Positions 28,752 through 36,383 of a stretch of DNA of 64,000 nt are shown piece after piece. The stretch's first letter is position 1; the number at the start of each line of letters is the position of its first letter. Source of the stretch: Rhodanobacter thiooxydans LCS2. GTDB taxonomy: Bacteria; Pseudomonadota; Gammaproteobacteria; Xanthomonadales; Rhodanobacteraceae. The translations under genes were made by a program, and so were the position numbers. Below the pieces are notes generated by a model, which saw only the letters and a list, made by a program, of their open reading frames with translations, had not been told where the DNA came from and did no database searches. The stretch is from NCBI RefSeq assembly GCF_000264375.1, contig NZ_AJXW01000002.1, positions 1-64,000 of the forward strand, read 5' to 3'.

Positions 28752-30358
28752 ACTCCCGGGATGGAGTCGAGAACCTCAGCAACGATCTCCGCAATCTGTC
28801 GTGCGAGCTGAGCAGGAACAGCGTTGCCGACCTGGTGGTACTGGGCCGTCCGTGGTCCTGAAAAAAAGTAATTGTCCGGAAAAGTCTGCAAGCGCGCGGC
28901 CTCACGCACCGTCAGACTGCGACACTGCGCGGGGTCGTAGTGAATGAAGTAGTGACCGTCTTTCGATATATGCGATGTGATTGTTGTCGAGAACTGGTCT
29001 GCGATCTGCACGCGGAAACGGTCGGAGAACATCTTGCCCTCACAACCCAACGCTACATTCTCGTGGTCAGGGAGCAGCGTGGCGGGGAAATCAGAAAGTT
29101 TCGGGCTGCGACCCACCTCTTCGGCAAAGACGGCGGCATAGAAGTAGCGCCGCAGGTCCGTTGCCATGTGACCACGCGCCTCATGCCCTGTCAGCTTGGT
29201 CAGTCTTTCGTCGTAGAGGCCACGAAGAACCTCATGCCGGGGGCGACGTGAAGCGTAGTGTGTGGATGAAGTTACCTGCGGAGTCGGGAGGCTAATCACA
29301 CCCTGGCGATTGAGGCGTTGGGCAATGTTACGTGCGTAAACCGCGCCATTGAGCTGCCTACGAATATCCATTTCGGAGATGTGGCGGATCTCGCTGAGCC
29401 AGGTGTCCACGCTGTCAGGCCTTCTGGAAAGGCTGCTTCGTATTGCTGGCAATGATCCGATCGTGTCACGGACGCTCGGAGCTTTTAGTTTGCGGAGGGT
29501 ACCCGGACGGACTTTGAGGTCGCCCCGTATGCCAACAATGAACATGCGATGTCGAGCCTGCGGTATACCGTATTCCTCAGCTCGCACCACGAAGAGGCGT
29601 GGATCGACTTCACTATCCACAGATCCATCGTCTGAAAGCGAATATAGTTTGTAGGCAAGGCCGCTCGACGCGCCGCCGATAGCACTGCCAGGTTTTGCCA
29701 GGTCGCGGACTATTCGCGAGATTGCGGATTTACCTTCGATGGTTGCTGAAAGCAGACCCTTCACATTCTCCATGACAAAGATGGGCGGGCGGTGATCAAT
29801 GATGGTGCGCAGGTATTCGAGGTAGAGAGTGTGGCGTTCGTCCCGCTCGAAATTGGGCCGCCCCCTCATCCGTGAGCGTCCGACAAGTGAATAGGCTTGG
29901 CAAGGTGGTCCGCCGATAAGTGCCCAACGATCGCCTTCCGCGACTCGCTCGTGGATGATGCTTCGCACCTGCGTGCGAGATTCCGGTCCAAGGGAAATTC
30001 TCAATGCACTCTGCGCGGCCTCCCGATGTGCTGTTGGATGGCGCTCGAACAGCTCGTATTCCGTGATCTTGCCAGCAAGAAAGCGATAGTAGTCTTCTGG
30101 TGCCTCACCGCTCGGGAAGTGTCGGAAAAAGTGGCGAAGCAGAAGTGTCTTATGGGAGAACTCCTCGCGCTCGATGGAGACCACGCTGCGGAACCGATAT
30201 CGATTCTTCTCATCCACGATTGAGGCGAATCCTTCACCGAGGCCGCCCGGGCCAGCGAACAGGTCGACGACAGGATATGACCTGTCGAGAGAGCAGCTCT
30301 TACCTTTGCCGCTTGCGCACAATCCTGCCACTGTGTGAATTTCTGTGTTCTGAAACAT
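28748..30358 (-). CDS. DNA (cytosine-5) methyltransferase
   Basis: 536-aa C5 methyltransferase, longer than Dcm. Motif I is VDLFAGPGGLGEGF, motif IV GGPPCQAYS with the catalytic Cys, motif VI MENVKG, motif VIII QARHRMFIVG, motif IX LTVREAARLQTFPDNYFF and motif X QVGNAVP. The target-recognition region between VIII and IX is about 180 residues long. It is the first gene of the six-gene operon and would protect host DNA; the recognition sequence cannot be predicted. Its stop overlaps the vsr start. Confidence 0.95.
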   Translation of the reverse strand: MFQNTEIHTVAGLCASGKGKSCSLDRSYPVVDLFAGPGGLGEGFASIVDEKNRYRFRSVVSIEREEFSHKTLLLRHFFRHFPSGEAPEDYYRFLAGKITEYELFERHPTAHREAAQSALRISLGPESRTQVRSIIHERVAEGDRWALIGGPPCQAYSLVGRSRMRGRPNFERDERHTLYLEYLRTIIDHRPPIFVMENVKGLLSATIEGKSAISRIVRDLAKPGSAIGGASSGLAYKLYSLSDDGSVDSEVDPRLFVVRAEEYGIPQARHRMFIVGIRGDLKVRPGTLRKLKAPSVRDTIGSLPAIRSSLSRRPDSVDTWLSEIRHISEMDIRRQLNGAVYARNIAQRLNRQGVISLPTPQVTSSTHYASRRPRHEVLRGLYDERLTKLTGHEARGHMATDLRRYFYAAVFAEEVGRSPKLSDFPATLLPDHENVALGCEGKMFSDRFRVQIADQFSTTITSHISKDGHYFIHYDPAQCRSLTVREAARLQTFPDNYFFSGPRTAQYHQVGNAVPAQLARQIAEIVAEVLDSIPGV

Positions 30359-30800
30359 TGCTAGCGATTAGATAATGCGGGGCCCATATTGGTGCCCCTG
30401 TCAAGCATGACTTTCATTGCGCCCCCTATCCGACGTAAGGTCCCATTCTAGCCACACAGTAGCGGCTTGGGACCCTTTCTAGGCCCTGCCTGTCGCAGGC
30501 TGTGAGATTGGCTCCGATGGTGACTTTCGGGAGCGGATGCATCCTGATGCGCGACCAGGTTTGCCGACTTCGCGGCGCGCCAGTGTGCTGCTGACTGCGG
30601 CATCGTACGAGGCGCGCAAGTGAGACCATCCTTGTCCAGAATTCCACTCAACTTCCGCTCGGGGAACGTTCGCTGTCGTGCATTGCGCCTCGACGACGGT
30701 GACCAACCTATCGAACGAAATTTGAGGCCTGTATCACCATCGACAGGTCTTTCAAAGAGCTGATTTCGTCAGCCCTACGTTCAAGCCCACGGGAGCAATC
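30359..30800. other. Intergenic region upstream of the defence operon
   Basis: 440 bp between the methyltransferase start and a small plus-strand ORF. It must hold the promoter of the minus-strand operon; AT-rich sequence just outside the methyltransferase start (around 30360-30380) is the likely place. Short ORFs here on the minus strand overlap each other in different frames and have no recognisable motif, so I do not call a gene. Confidence 0.5.
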
Positions 30801-30929
30801 GTGGCGCACAACTATCTAGTACTTGAATATCCAGTTCCGTTTGCCATCGTCTTTTCGATCGGCTACCTGACGGGCATCATCGCCGGCGCGATCCTCAACG
30901 GATTGCTTGGCGAGCAGCGGGCTGTGTAG
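30801..30929 (+). CDS. Small single-pass membrane protein ORF
   Basis: A GTG-started ORF of 42 aa preceded by GGGAGCAATC. The product has a short polar start, one hydrophobic segment (PFAIVFSIGYLTGIIAGAIL) and a short tail. It lies about 180 bp upstream of the RadC leader hairpin. A comparable tiny membrane ORF precedes the DUF932 leader. The function is unknown and expression is unproven. Confidence 0.4.
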   Translation: MAHNYLVLEYPVPFAIVFSIGYLTGIIAGAILNGLLGEQRAV

Positions 30930-31111
30930 CCGGGGCTGCGATCGGCGTACCGATTGATCACACTTTACCCAATAACTTTTGTGCCAGGCCTGCGGCTATG
31001 CCTTTGATGGCAATTGCACAGATCTGGCGTTGACCTAGCACCACCTGCATTCGCTACAGCGATCCGCTCGGCGCAGATTTCTTCGCTCCCCTCATCTCTA
31101 CCTCGCTACTG

Positions 31112-31147
31112 CGCAAAGAGCCCGGCCTCATGGCCGGGCTCTTTGCG
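31112..31147 (+). ncRNA. Leader hairpin of the radC-like gene (candidate radC RNA motif)
   Basis: A perfect 16-bp stem, CGCAAAGAGCCCGGCC / GGCCGGGCTCTTTGCG, with a TCAT loop. It is followed by TTTGTGGCGCCAAC and then the AAGGAG ribosome site of the radC-like gene. The post-hairpin sequence is shared with the DUF932 leader (TTTATGCCGCCAAC). The gene context matches what I recall of the radC RNA motif reported by Weinberg and colleagues, but the covariance match has not been tested. Confidence 0.6.
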
Positions 31148-31173
31148 TTTGTGGCGCCAACAAGGAGTCACCC

Positions 31174-31659
31174 ATGAAAGTTGTTCGATCCATGGCTTAC
31201 ACCCGTTACAAGCTCGACAGTGAGACGACCGAGCAAGACGTGCTTAACGCGGCCGAAGGTATTCTCGGGGAAAGGCTCAAACGTCAGGGAAGCATCGGCG
31301 ACCCGACCGACGCCAACGCCTTTCTGCGCATGCGCCTTGGCACCCTGTTGCACGAAGAATTCCACATTCTCTGGCTGGACAACCGGCATCGCATCATCGA
31401 CTGCCAGAAACTATTTTCCGGCACCGTCGATGGCGCCAGCATCTATCCACGGGAAGTCGTGCGGGCCGCGCTGAACGTCAATGCCTGCGCGGCCATTCTG
31501 GCGCACAACCACCCCAGCGGAGTCGCCGAGCCCAGTGCCGCCGACCGGGCCATCACCAATGAGCTTCGCGATGCATTGCGGCTGATTGGCGTGAGAGTTC
31601 TAGACCACATCGTCGTGGGTGACGAGTGCGTCAGCATGGCTTGCCGGGGACTGATGTGA
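31174..31659 (+). CDS. RadC-like JAB/MPN domain protein
   Basis: 161-aa protein of the RadC/YeeS type found on islands and plasmids. The JAMM-type motif is visible: a Glu in LLHEEFHIL (61/62), HNHPSG with His111 and His113, and Asp124 in SAADRAI. It lacks the N-terminal helix-hairpin-helix of chromosomal RadC, which is usual for mobile-element forms. A DNA-linked metalloprotease or nuclease role is suspected for the family; repair function is doubtful. The start follows AAGGAGTCACCC. Confidence 0.88.
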   Translation: MKVVRSMAYTRYKLDSETTEQDVLNAAEGILGERLKRQGSIGDPTDANAFLRMRLGTLLHEEFHILWLDNRHRIIDCQKLFSGTVDGASIYPREVVRAALNVNACAAILAHNHPSGVAEPSAADRAITNELRDALRLIGVRVLDHIVVGDECVSMACRGLM

Positions 31660-31849
31660 CGCGGATTCTCACGAGCAGCGCCCTTTCGTGGGGTTCCCCA
31701 GATAGCTATCCACGAGCATGGAAGACTCTCGCCTGAGCGACCTCGATTGAACGAAGTCTCAGATCCATATCACCCATGTGAAGTCCATGGTCATCGGCTT
31801 CGCGTCTGGACGCTCCGCACCGCAGCGTTCGCAAAGGGTACTCGACGAC

Positions 31850-31954
31850 ATGAGCGGCAAACTCGACACGGTCTACTGCATCCTGGTCGTTGCTACCGCA
31901 GTTCTGGTGGGCATCGTCAAATGCACCCACTGCGGTGGCTTCAAAGCTCCCTGA
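31850..31954 (+). CDS. Tiny membrane ORF with CxHC motif
   Basis: 34-aa ORF: polar start, one hydrophobic helix (YCILVVATAVLVGIV), then KCTHCGGFKAP with a CxxC-like pair. It ends 21 bp before the DUF932 leader hairpin. The arrangement parallels the 42-aa ORF before the radC leader, so these may be small accessory proteins or leader peptides. No ribosome site is obvious. Confidence 0.35.
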   Translation: MSGKLDTVYCILVVATAVLVGIVKCTHCGGFKAP

Positions 31955-31975
31955 TCCGATCCAACACACGCACAG

Positions 31976-32008
31976 CGCACAAGGCCCGGCATGTCCGGGC
32001 CTTGTGCG
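31976..32008 (+). ncRNA. Leader hairpin of the DUF932 gene
   Basis: A perfect 14-bp stem, CGCACAAGGCCCGG / CCGGGCCTTGTGCG, with a 5-nt loop. It is followed by TTTATGCCGCCAAC, nearly the same string that follows the radC-like leader hairpin, and then GAGGAAACGACA before the ATG. It starts 63 nt upstream of the start codon. Confidence 0.6.
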
Positions 32009-32038
32009 TTTATGCCGCCAACTTACGAGGAAACGACA

Positions 32039-32995
32039 ATGCATCTGGTTGAAACGATGGCCTACGCCGGCGAGAAGCCGTGGCACGGTCTTGGCAACAG
32101 ATTGGCCCCGCAGCAATCCATCGACACATGGAAGCAGCAGGCGGGCATGGACTGGCAGATCGAAGCATCCGAAGTCCGCTATATCTCCGGCAACAACCAC
32201 ATGGGCGTTATCAACACCTTCCCGGAGCAGAAAGTGCTGTACCGCTCGGATACCAAGGCACCGCTGGCCGTGGTGTCCAAGCGCTTTCACGTGGTACAGC
32301 CGGGTGAGATTCTGGAGTTCTATCGCGACCTGACGGCCTGCAACGGCTTCGAGTTGGAGACGGCCGGCGTCTTGCGCGAAGGTCGCAAGTTCTGGGCGCT
32401 GGCGAAGACCGGCCAGAGCACCACGCTCAAGGGGCGTGACCGTGTCGATGGCTACCTGCTGCTGGCCACGGCCTGCGACGGAACGCTGGCGACCACGGCA
32501 CAGTTCACGTCGGTACGAGTGGTCTGCAACAACACCTTGTCGATTGCGCTGGGGAACGCCAACGGTGCCATCAAGGTGCCGCATCGCAGCCAGTTCGATC
32601 CCGAGGCGGTGAAGCGCCAGCTGGGCATCACCGTGTCGTCGTGGGATGGCTTCGTCGCGCGCATGAAGGCGTTGGTGGAACGGCCGGTCGACCCCGATAC
32701 GGTCGAAGGGCTGTTGCGTCGGGTACTCACCTACGCCGCGCCGGACGGCAAGGCGGTGGTGGTCAACGAGCAGGCTCTTGCCACCGTCCGCTCACTATAC
32801 GAGGGCGGCGGTCGCGGTGCGTTGATGGCGTCCAGCCGGGGTACGGCGTGGGGCGTGGTCAACAGCGTGACCGAATTCGTCGATCACCACCGTCGGGCGC
32901 GCAGCGAGGATCATCGCCGGGATGCGGCTTGGTTTGGGCAAGGCGCGCAGATCAAACAGCGGGCGTGGGACGAAGTGATGAAGCTGGTGGCGTGA
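32039..32995 (+). CDS. DUF932 (phage/plasmid-like) protein
   Basis: 318-aa protein of the DUF932 family common on plasmids and integrative elements. It begins MHLVETMAYAGEKPWHGLGN, the usual N-terminal block, with VVSKRFHVVQPGEILEFY and LLLATACDGTLATTAQFTSVRVVCNNTL in the middle. The family function is not known; it often accompanies RadC-like, relaxase and single-strand annealing genes. ATG 32039 is chosen for the GAGG ribosome site just upstream and because the open frame before it runs through the leader hairpin. Confidence 0.88.
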   Translation: MHLVETMAYAGEKPWHGLGNRLAPQQSIDTWKQQAGMDWQIEASEVRYISGNNHMGVINTFPEQKVLYRSDTKAPLAVVSKRFHVVQPGEILEFYRDLTACNGFELETAGVLREGRKFWALAKTGQSTTLKGRDRVDGYLLLATACDGTLATTAQFTSVRVVCNNTLSIALGNANGAIKVPHRSQFDPEAVKRQLGITVSSWDGFVARMKALVERPVDPDTVEGLLRRVLTYAAPDGKAVVVNEQALATVRSLYEGGGRGALMASSRGTAWGVVNSVTEFVDHHRRARSEDHRRDAAWFGQGAQIKQRAWDEVMKLVA

Positions 32996-33021
32996 TACGG
33001 GACCAGTCACGTACGCGTGTA

Positions 33022-33073
33022 CCGATCGCTGCCCCGGTAGCTCCACTGAAAGTGGCTGCCGGGCAGCGATCGG
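33022..33073. ncRNA. Long multi-segment hairpin downstream of the DUF932 gene
   Basis: A 52-nt structure: CCGATCGCTGCC pairs with GGCAGCGATCGG (12 bp), then CGGTAG with CTGCCG (6 bp, one G-U), then CCAC with GTGG, around a TGAAA loop. It lies between the convergent DUF932 and XRE genes. There is no T-run, so it may be a non-canonical terminator, a small RNA or a single-strand origin-like element. Confidence 0.5.
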
Positions 33074-33216
33074 AGCGTGGTCACGGCAAGCGAGGCGGTT
33101 TCGATGGCCGCTTGGGGATGGGCCTAACACAGTGTGTGTTCGATGAGTGATGGCATAACGCCCGGCCCACGCGGCCAGACGTTGGGCGTGTGCATCCATC
33201 GTCCGCACGTACGGTG

Positions 33217-33627
33217 TCAATTCTTCTCGACCAGTGCCTTCAATGCCTTGGGCTGCTCCCGCTTTGGCAACTGCAGCAGCTTTACCAGTTTGGACAACAA
33301 GGTCGGGTCCTGGACCAGCGCCGGAATCAGCATGGCCAGTCCATTCCGTTGGGCTTCGTCCGCTTGGGACAGGGCCAAGATGGCATCCGCCATGGCCGCA
33401 TCGTCGGCTAGAAGGTAGGAGACAGGTACATCCAGCACCTTCGCCAGCGTGTCCAGATTGTCGAAGCCGATCGCGGTGACCTGATGTTCGTATCGGTTGA
33501 TCCGTGAGGAACCTTTGTCCTTACCGAGTCCCATGCGATCCCCCAAAGCGCGTTGGCTCAGGCCACGCAGCTGCCGCGCCTGAATCAGGCGGGCGGCAAA
33601 CAAGGCGCGGGATGAGGAGTCGGGCAC
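33217..33627 (-). CDS. XRE-family transcriptional regulator
   Basis: 136-aa regulator with an N-terminal helix-turn-helix (ARQLRGLSQRALGDRMGLGKDKGSSRINRYEHQ, recognisable by LSQRALGDRMG) and the linker LDTLAKVLDVPVSYLLADD typical of XRE proteins. The C-terminal helical part probably dimerises. It is divergent from the J-domain gene, and a 19-bp perfect palindrome lies between them, so autoregulation and control of that operon are likely. Confidence 0.88.
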   Translation of the reverse strand: MPDSSSRALFAARLIQARQLRGLSQRALGDRMGLGKDKGSSRINRYEHQVTAIGFDNLDTLAKVLDVPVSYLLADDAAMADAILALSQADEAQRNGLAMLIPALVQDPTLLSKLVKLLQLPKREQPKALKALVEKN

Positions 33628-33687
33628 GGGGCGATGGAAATGCGGACGTGACCAGAATCATGACGAAACCTCTATTGGTGTGGCAGA

Positions 33688-33706
33688 CTCTATCTATAAG
33701 ATAGAG
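33688..33706. promoter_or_regulatory. Operator palindrome between the XRE and J-domain genes
   Basis: CTCTATCT-ATA-AGATAGAG, 8-bp perfect arms with a 3-bp spacer. A further half-site-like CTCTAT lies at about 33670. It lies in an AT-rich divergent promoter region, 61 bp upstream of the XRE start. It is the best candidate binding site for the XRE protein. Confidence 0.7.
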
Positions 33707-33775
33707 GCGTAAGTATCAAACCAACAACGGCCGCATGGTGCGGCAAGCAATGCGCAACAGGGGCGGCAGACAGAC

Positions 33776-34444
33776 ATGGACCCATACGGAGTCTTGGGCA
33801 TCCGTCCGAGCGCCGGACGCGACGAGATCGAACTGGCCTACAAGGGCCGACGCAGTCAGTACCACCCGGACCGATACGCCCAATCCGATGCGGAAACGCA
33901 GGCATGGGCCACCGGCAAGATGCAAGAAATCAATCAGGCCTACGCGGTCGTGAGCGACCCCGAAGCTCGATTCCGGTTCGACCGCGCGCAGGCGCATGAG
34001 CCTGTCCGGCCCGAGCCACCGCCGCAGGCCGCGCCAACGCCTCGGGCGACGCTCAAAGATGCCTTGCAGGGATTGGCGTTCAATGCCGCCTCCCCGTTCG
34101 AGCGGGTATTCGTGGCCCCTCACATTCCATTGAAAAAGCTCCGTGGTGCACTGGGCAGCTATGGCCATGACTTACGCCCGCAGGACGTGGTGGCGTTAAT
34201 CGACGACACGTTCTTTGGTGGCGCACGCGAAGGCGTGTTGATCACCGAAGCGCAGATTCGCTACAAGGCGACGCCCTTCGACTCCACGGACACACGCCTG
34301 CTCGGCTGTTTGTCCGCCATCACTGCAAAGGGGAAGTACGTCTATATCCAAGACGAACGCTACGCCGTACTGAACATGCCAGATCAACGTGATTTGAAGC
34401 TGTTGTTCGAAGCAGTGGCTCGGTATCTGCAGGTCAGAAGTTGA
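33776..34444 (+). CDS. J-domain protein
   Basis: 222-aa protein with an N-terminal J-domain: DPYGVLGIRPSAGRDEIELAYKGRR, the HPD motif in YHPDRY at about residue 30, and INQAYAVVSDPEARFRFD. A proline-rich linker (about 77-90) leads to a C-terminal domain of about 130 residues with no zinc centre or substrate-binding domain recognisable. It would recruit DnaK to an unknown client, perhaps a replication or transfer complex. It is the first of four closely spaced plus-strand genes; the next starts 23 bp later. Confidence 0.88.
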   Translation: MDPYGVLGIRPSAGRDEIELAYKGRRSQYHPDRYAQSDAETQAWATGKMQEINQAYAVVSDPEARFRFDRAQAHEPVRPEPPPQAAPTPRATLKDALQGLAFNAASPFERVFVAPHIPLKKLRGALGSYGHDLRPQDVVALIDDTFFGGAREGVLITEAQIRYKATPFDSTDTRLLGCLSAITAKGKYVYIQDERYAVLNMPDQRDLKLLFEAVARYLQVRS

Positions 34445-34467
34445 TCATAAAAACAAGGGGAAAGCGA

Positions 34468-34686
34468 ATGAAGTATCTGGCAGGGCTCTATGGGGTCACG
34501 GTGTTGCTCGCGGCGATCTACTTCGATATCTGGGGGCAGTATGCGTACAGAAGTTTCTTCTTCAATCTAGGGCGTGCGCTGGTATGGCCAGCCATTGCGT
34601 TCCCGACCGTTGGGACAATATTGAGTGGGCTCATCTGGCTGCTGGTGATCGGCGCAGTTCTAGTATTTGTGAGGAGAGACAATTAA
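34468..34686 (+). CDS. Small two-helix membrane protein
   Basis: 72-aa protein with two hydrophobic segments (LAGLYGVTVLLAAIYFDIW and TILSGLIWLLVIGAVLVFV) and a charged RRDN end. ATG 34468 follows AGGGGAAAGCGA, a good ribosome site; the open frame extends nine codons upstream. No family recognised. The stop overlaps the start of the lipoprotein gene by one base (TAATG). Confidence 0.6.
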   Translation: MKYLAGLYGVTVLLAAIYFDIWGQYAYRSFFFNLGRALVWPAIAFPTVGTILSGLIWLLVIGAVLVFVRRDN

Positions 34687-35042
34687 TGAACGGAAGTAGT
34701 ACGAAATGGATCGTCATGGCAACGTGCTTGCTCGTGCTTGCAGGATGCGGGAGCACCCCAGAGGATAAACTGTACGAAGCTTTCAAATGCGGCAAGGCAG
34801 CAACGCTGCTTGAGCAGGAAAAGGACGGGGCCATGGCCCTGAAAAATGCCACCCCCTATATGCAACAGATGGAGGCTGACGGCGGCAATCCGTCCCGGGT
34901 TGCGATGGAGATGAATCAACGGTTCCAGGACGATGTTCCGCTATACCGACTGACAGTGAGTGGGCAGATGGCAATGCTTTCCAAGATTTACCAATCGAGT
35001 CAATGTCAAGCGCTCTACAAGCCTGCAGGCGGTTTGCCCTAG
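34686..35042 (+). CDS. Putative lipoprotein
   Basis: 118-aa protein with an export signal and lipobox LVLAGC (Cys at about residue 21), followed by a helical, Glu/Lys-rich domain. No further family recognised. Translationally coupled to the small membrane protein before it. It could be an entry-exclusion or envelope-stress protein of the island, but nothing in the sequence shows this. Confidence 0.65.
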   Translation: MNGSSTKWIVMATCLLVLAGCGSTPEDKLYEAFKCGKAATLLEQEKDGAMALKNATPYMQQMEADGGNPSRVAMEMNQRFQDDVPLYRLTVSGQMAMLSKIYQSSQCQALYKPAGGLP

Positions 35043-35179
35043 GCCAACTAGATAAACACGTCCAGACATGGCGTGCTAGTAGGACTGATGGAAAAAGAAG
35101 CTAAAGCATGGTGTGTTGTGGTGGCCTCAGGGCAATTCCAAGTCCGAATCTCAAGCCACCCACAAAGGAGTAAACCGTC

Positions 35180-35800
35180 ATGAAAATGCGTAACCTGTTG
35201 TTCTGGATTACCGTCGCGTTGTCGTTGGTGGCTTGTAGCAAAACCCAATATCAGGCGGACGTGGATACGTCAAACAAAGCCTTGGTGGAAATGGTCCACC
35301 AAGCAGACGTGGAAAACGCTCCGCTCGTGACCGCCGATCCGTTCACCCCACCGTTCGCGGACGTGGCACTGGAACAGTACTTGGTCGGCGTTTCCACGCT
35401 CATACCGGCAGATGGTCCCAACTACGTCAAGAGCTACAATGACTTTCTGAAACAAGAAGCGCTGGGGCAATCTCAGGCAGCGAGCCTGTCGCAGTCTACT
35501 GGTTATCCGCTTTACCCGGTGCGCTGCGAGACCTACAACAAGGAAACAGCCTGTGTCGACAGTGACGACAACACCGTCCCACAAGCGGACCTCGTGACCA
35601 GTACGGTACTGATCAAGAACCGGGACGCCATCGCCAACCCGAACATCGAATGTAGTGACATTGTCTGCGTCGACGTCGCTTCGCGCCAGGTCGTGGGCCA
35701 CGCTTCATTCGAGATCCTGGCGTGGCGTGCGGAACATTGTCGGTCCGTCCCCAATGCTCCGTACCAGTGTCCGTCGATCAAGCCCTTCCAGGGTCAGTAA
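35180..35800 (+). CDS. Putative lipoprotein
   Basis: 206-aa protein, signal and lipobox SLVAC (Cys about residue 19), start preceded by AAAGGAGTAAACCGTC. The mature part contains two Cys pairs (RCETYNKETAC and ECSDIVCVDV) and further Cys near the end (EHCRSVPNAPYQCPS), suggesting disulfides in the periplasm. No family recognised. Its stop is overlapped by the remnant of an ISL3-type transposase, so the gene end may mark the edge of an old insertion. Confidence 0.65.
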   Translation: MKMRNLLFWITVALSLVACSKTQYQADVDTSNKALVEMVHQADVENAPLVTADPFTPPFADVALEQYLVGVSTLIPADGPNYVKSYNDFLKQEALGQSQAASLSQSTGYPLYPVRCETYNKETACVDSDDNTVPQADLVTSTVLIKNRDAIANPNIECSDIVCVDVASRQVVGHASFEILAWRAEHCRSVPNAPYQCPSIKPFQGQ

Positions 35801-36045
35801 CACCACAACACCCGCGGCACCGTCGCTTCAATGACGGCTTTGTACTGGAAGAAATTCAGATGCTGCCACGTGCGCGACAGGCGGTCGTGGACGGGTTGAT
35901 CTGCCGCCCCGCAGGCCGGGCAGGCCAGCCGGCTGGTCGTGTTCTCGACCTTGAATATGATCCGACCTTCCGCCTGCTGGAAGTCCACGTTGACCACGCG
36001 CCATGGCGCGGTGAGACCGAGTGCTTGAGTGAAGAGGGTTTCCAT
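35794..36045 (-). pseudogene. ISL3-family transposase, N-terminal remnant
   Basis: 83 residues matching the start of ISL3 transposases: METLFTQALGL, then the zinc-finger part CPACGAADQPVHD and the RTWQHLNFFQY segment, ending at VPRVLWCY where a full protein would continue with the second zinc pair and the DDE domain. Everything after that is missing. A full ISL3 transposase is about 400 aa. The terminal inverted repeats could not be identified. The remnant lies between the lipoprotein gene and the YqaJ-like gene. Confidence 0.8.
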
Positions 36046-36335
36046 CGCAATAGCCTGCCTTCAACACCCTGCCTGCCGCAAGTTCGACGCAACATCAACC
36101 ACACCAAACGCGAGAGAGCCTCATTTGAGGTCGCCATAGCCGAGCGAGCCAAGCAAGATGGCGCCCTGACCGGCTCGCCTGCATGCTGTCGAGGCCGTCT
36201 CTCGCTACCGTTTTCATGACTGTGGGTCAGGCCTGACGGATCGACGCCATAGAAGGCTGCATCCGTGTGTTCTGGAGCGACTGAAACACGTTGAATCCCA
36301 TACGCCGGGCATCCGGCTTGAAAAACTGTAATCAC
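36046..36335. other. Non-coding stretch between the IS remnant and the YqaJ leader
   Basis: About 290 bp with no convincing gene. It probably includes the outer end of the ISL3 remnant and the promoter of the YqaJ-like gene. Short overlapping ORFs here lack ribosome sites and motifs. Confidence 0.5.
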
Positions 36336-36365
36336 AAAAGGCCGCCCTCGAAGGGGCGGCCTTTT
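36336..36365 (+). ncRNA. Leader hairpin of the YqaJ-like gene
   Basis: AAAAGGCCGCCC / GGGCGGCCTTTTT around a short TCGAAG loop, followed by a T-run, 18 nt upstream of the start codon. It looks like an intrinsic terminator but sits in the leader, so it could be an attenuator or end transcription from upstream. It lacks the CGCCAAC string of the radC-like and DUF932 leaders. Confidence 0.6.
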
Positions 36366-36383
36366 TCATTTGGGAGAACCACG

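Noticed and set aside
30426-30706. Overlapping 60-75-aa minus-strand ORFs upstream of the methyltransferase gene
   Set aside because: Three frames overlap, none has a ribosome site or recognisable motif.
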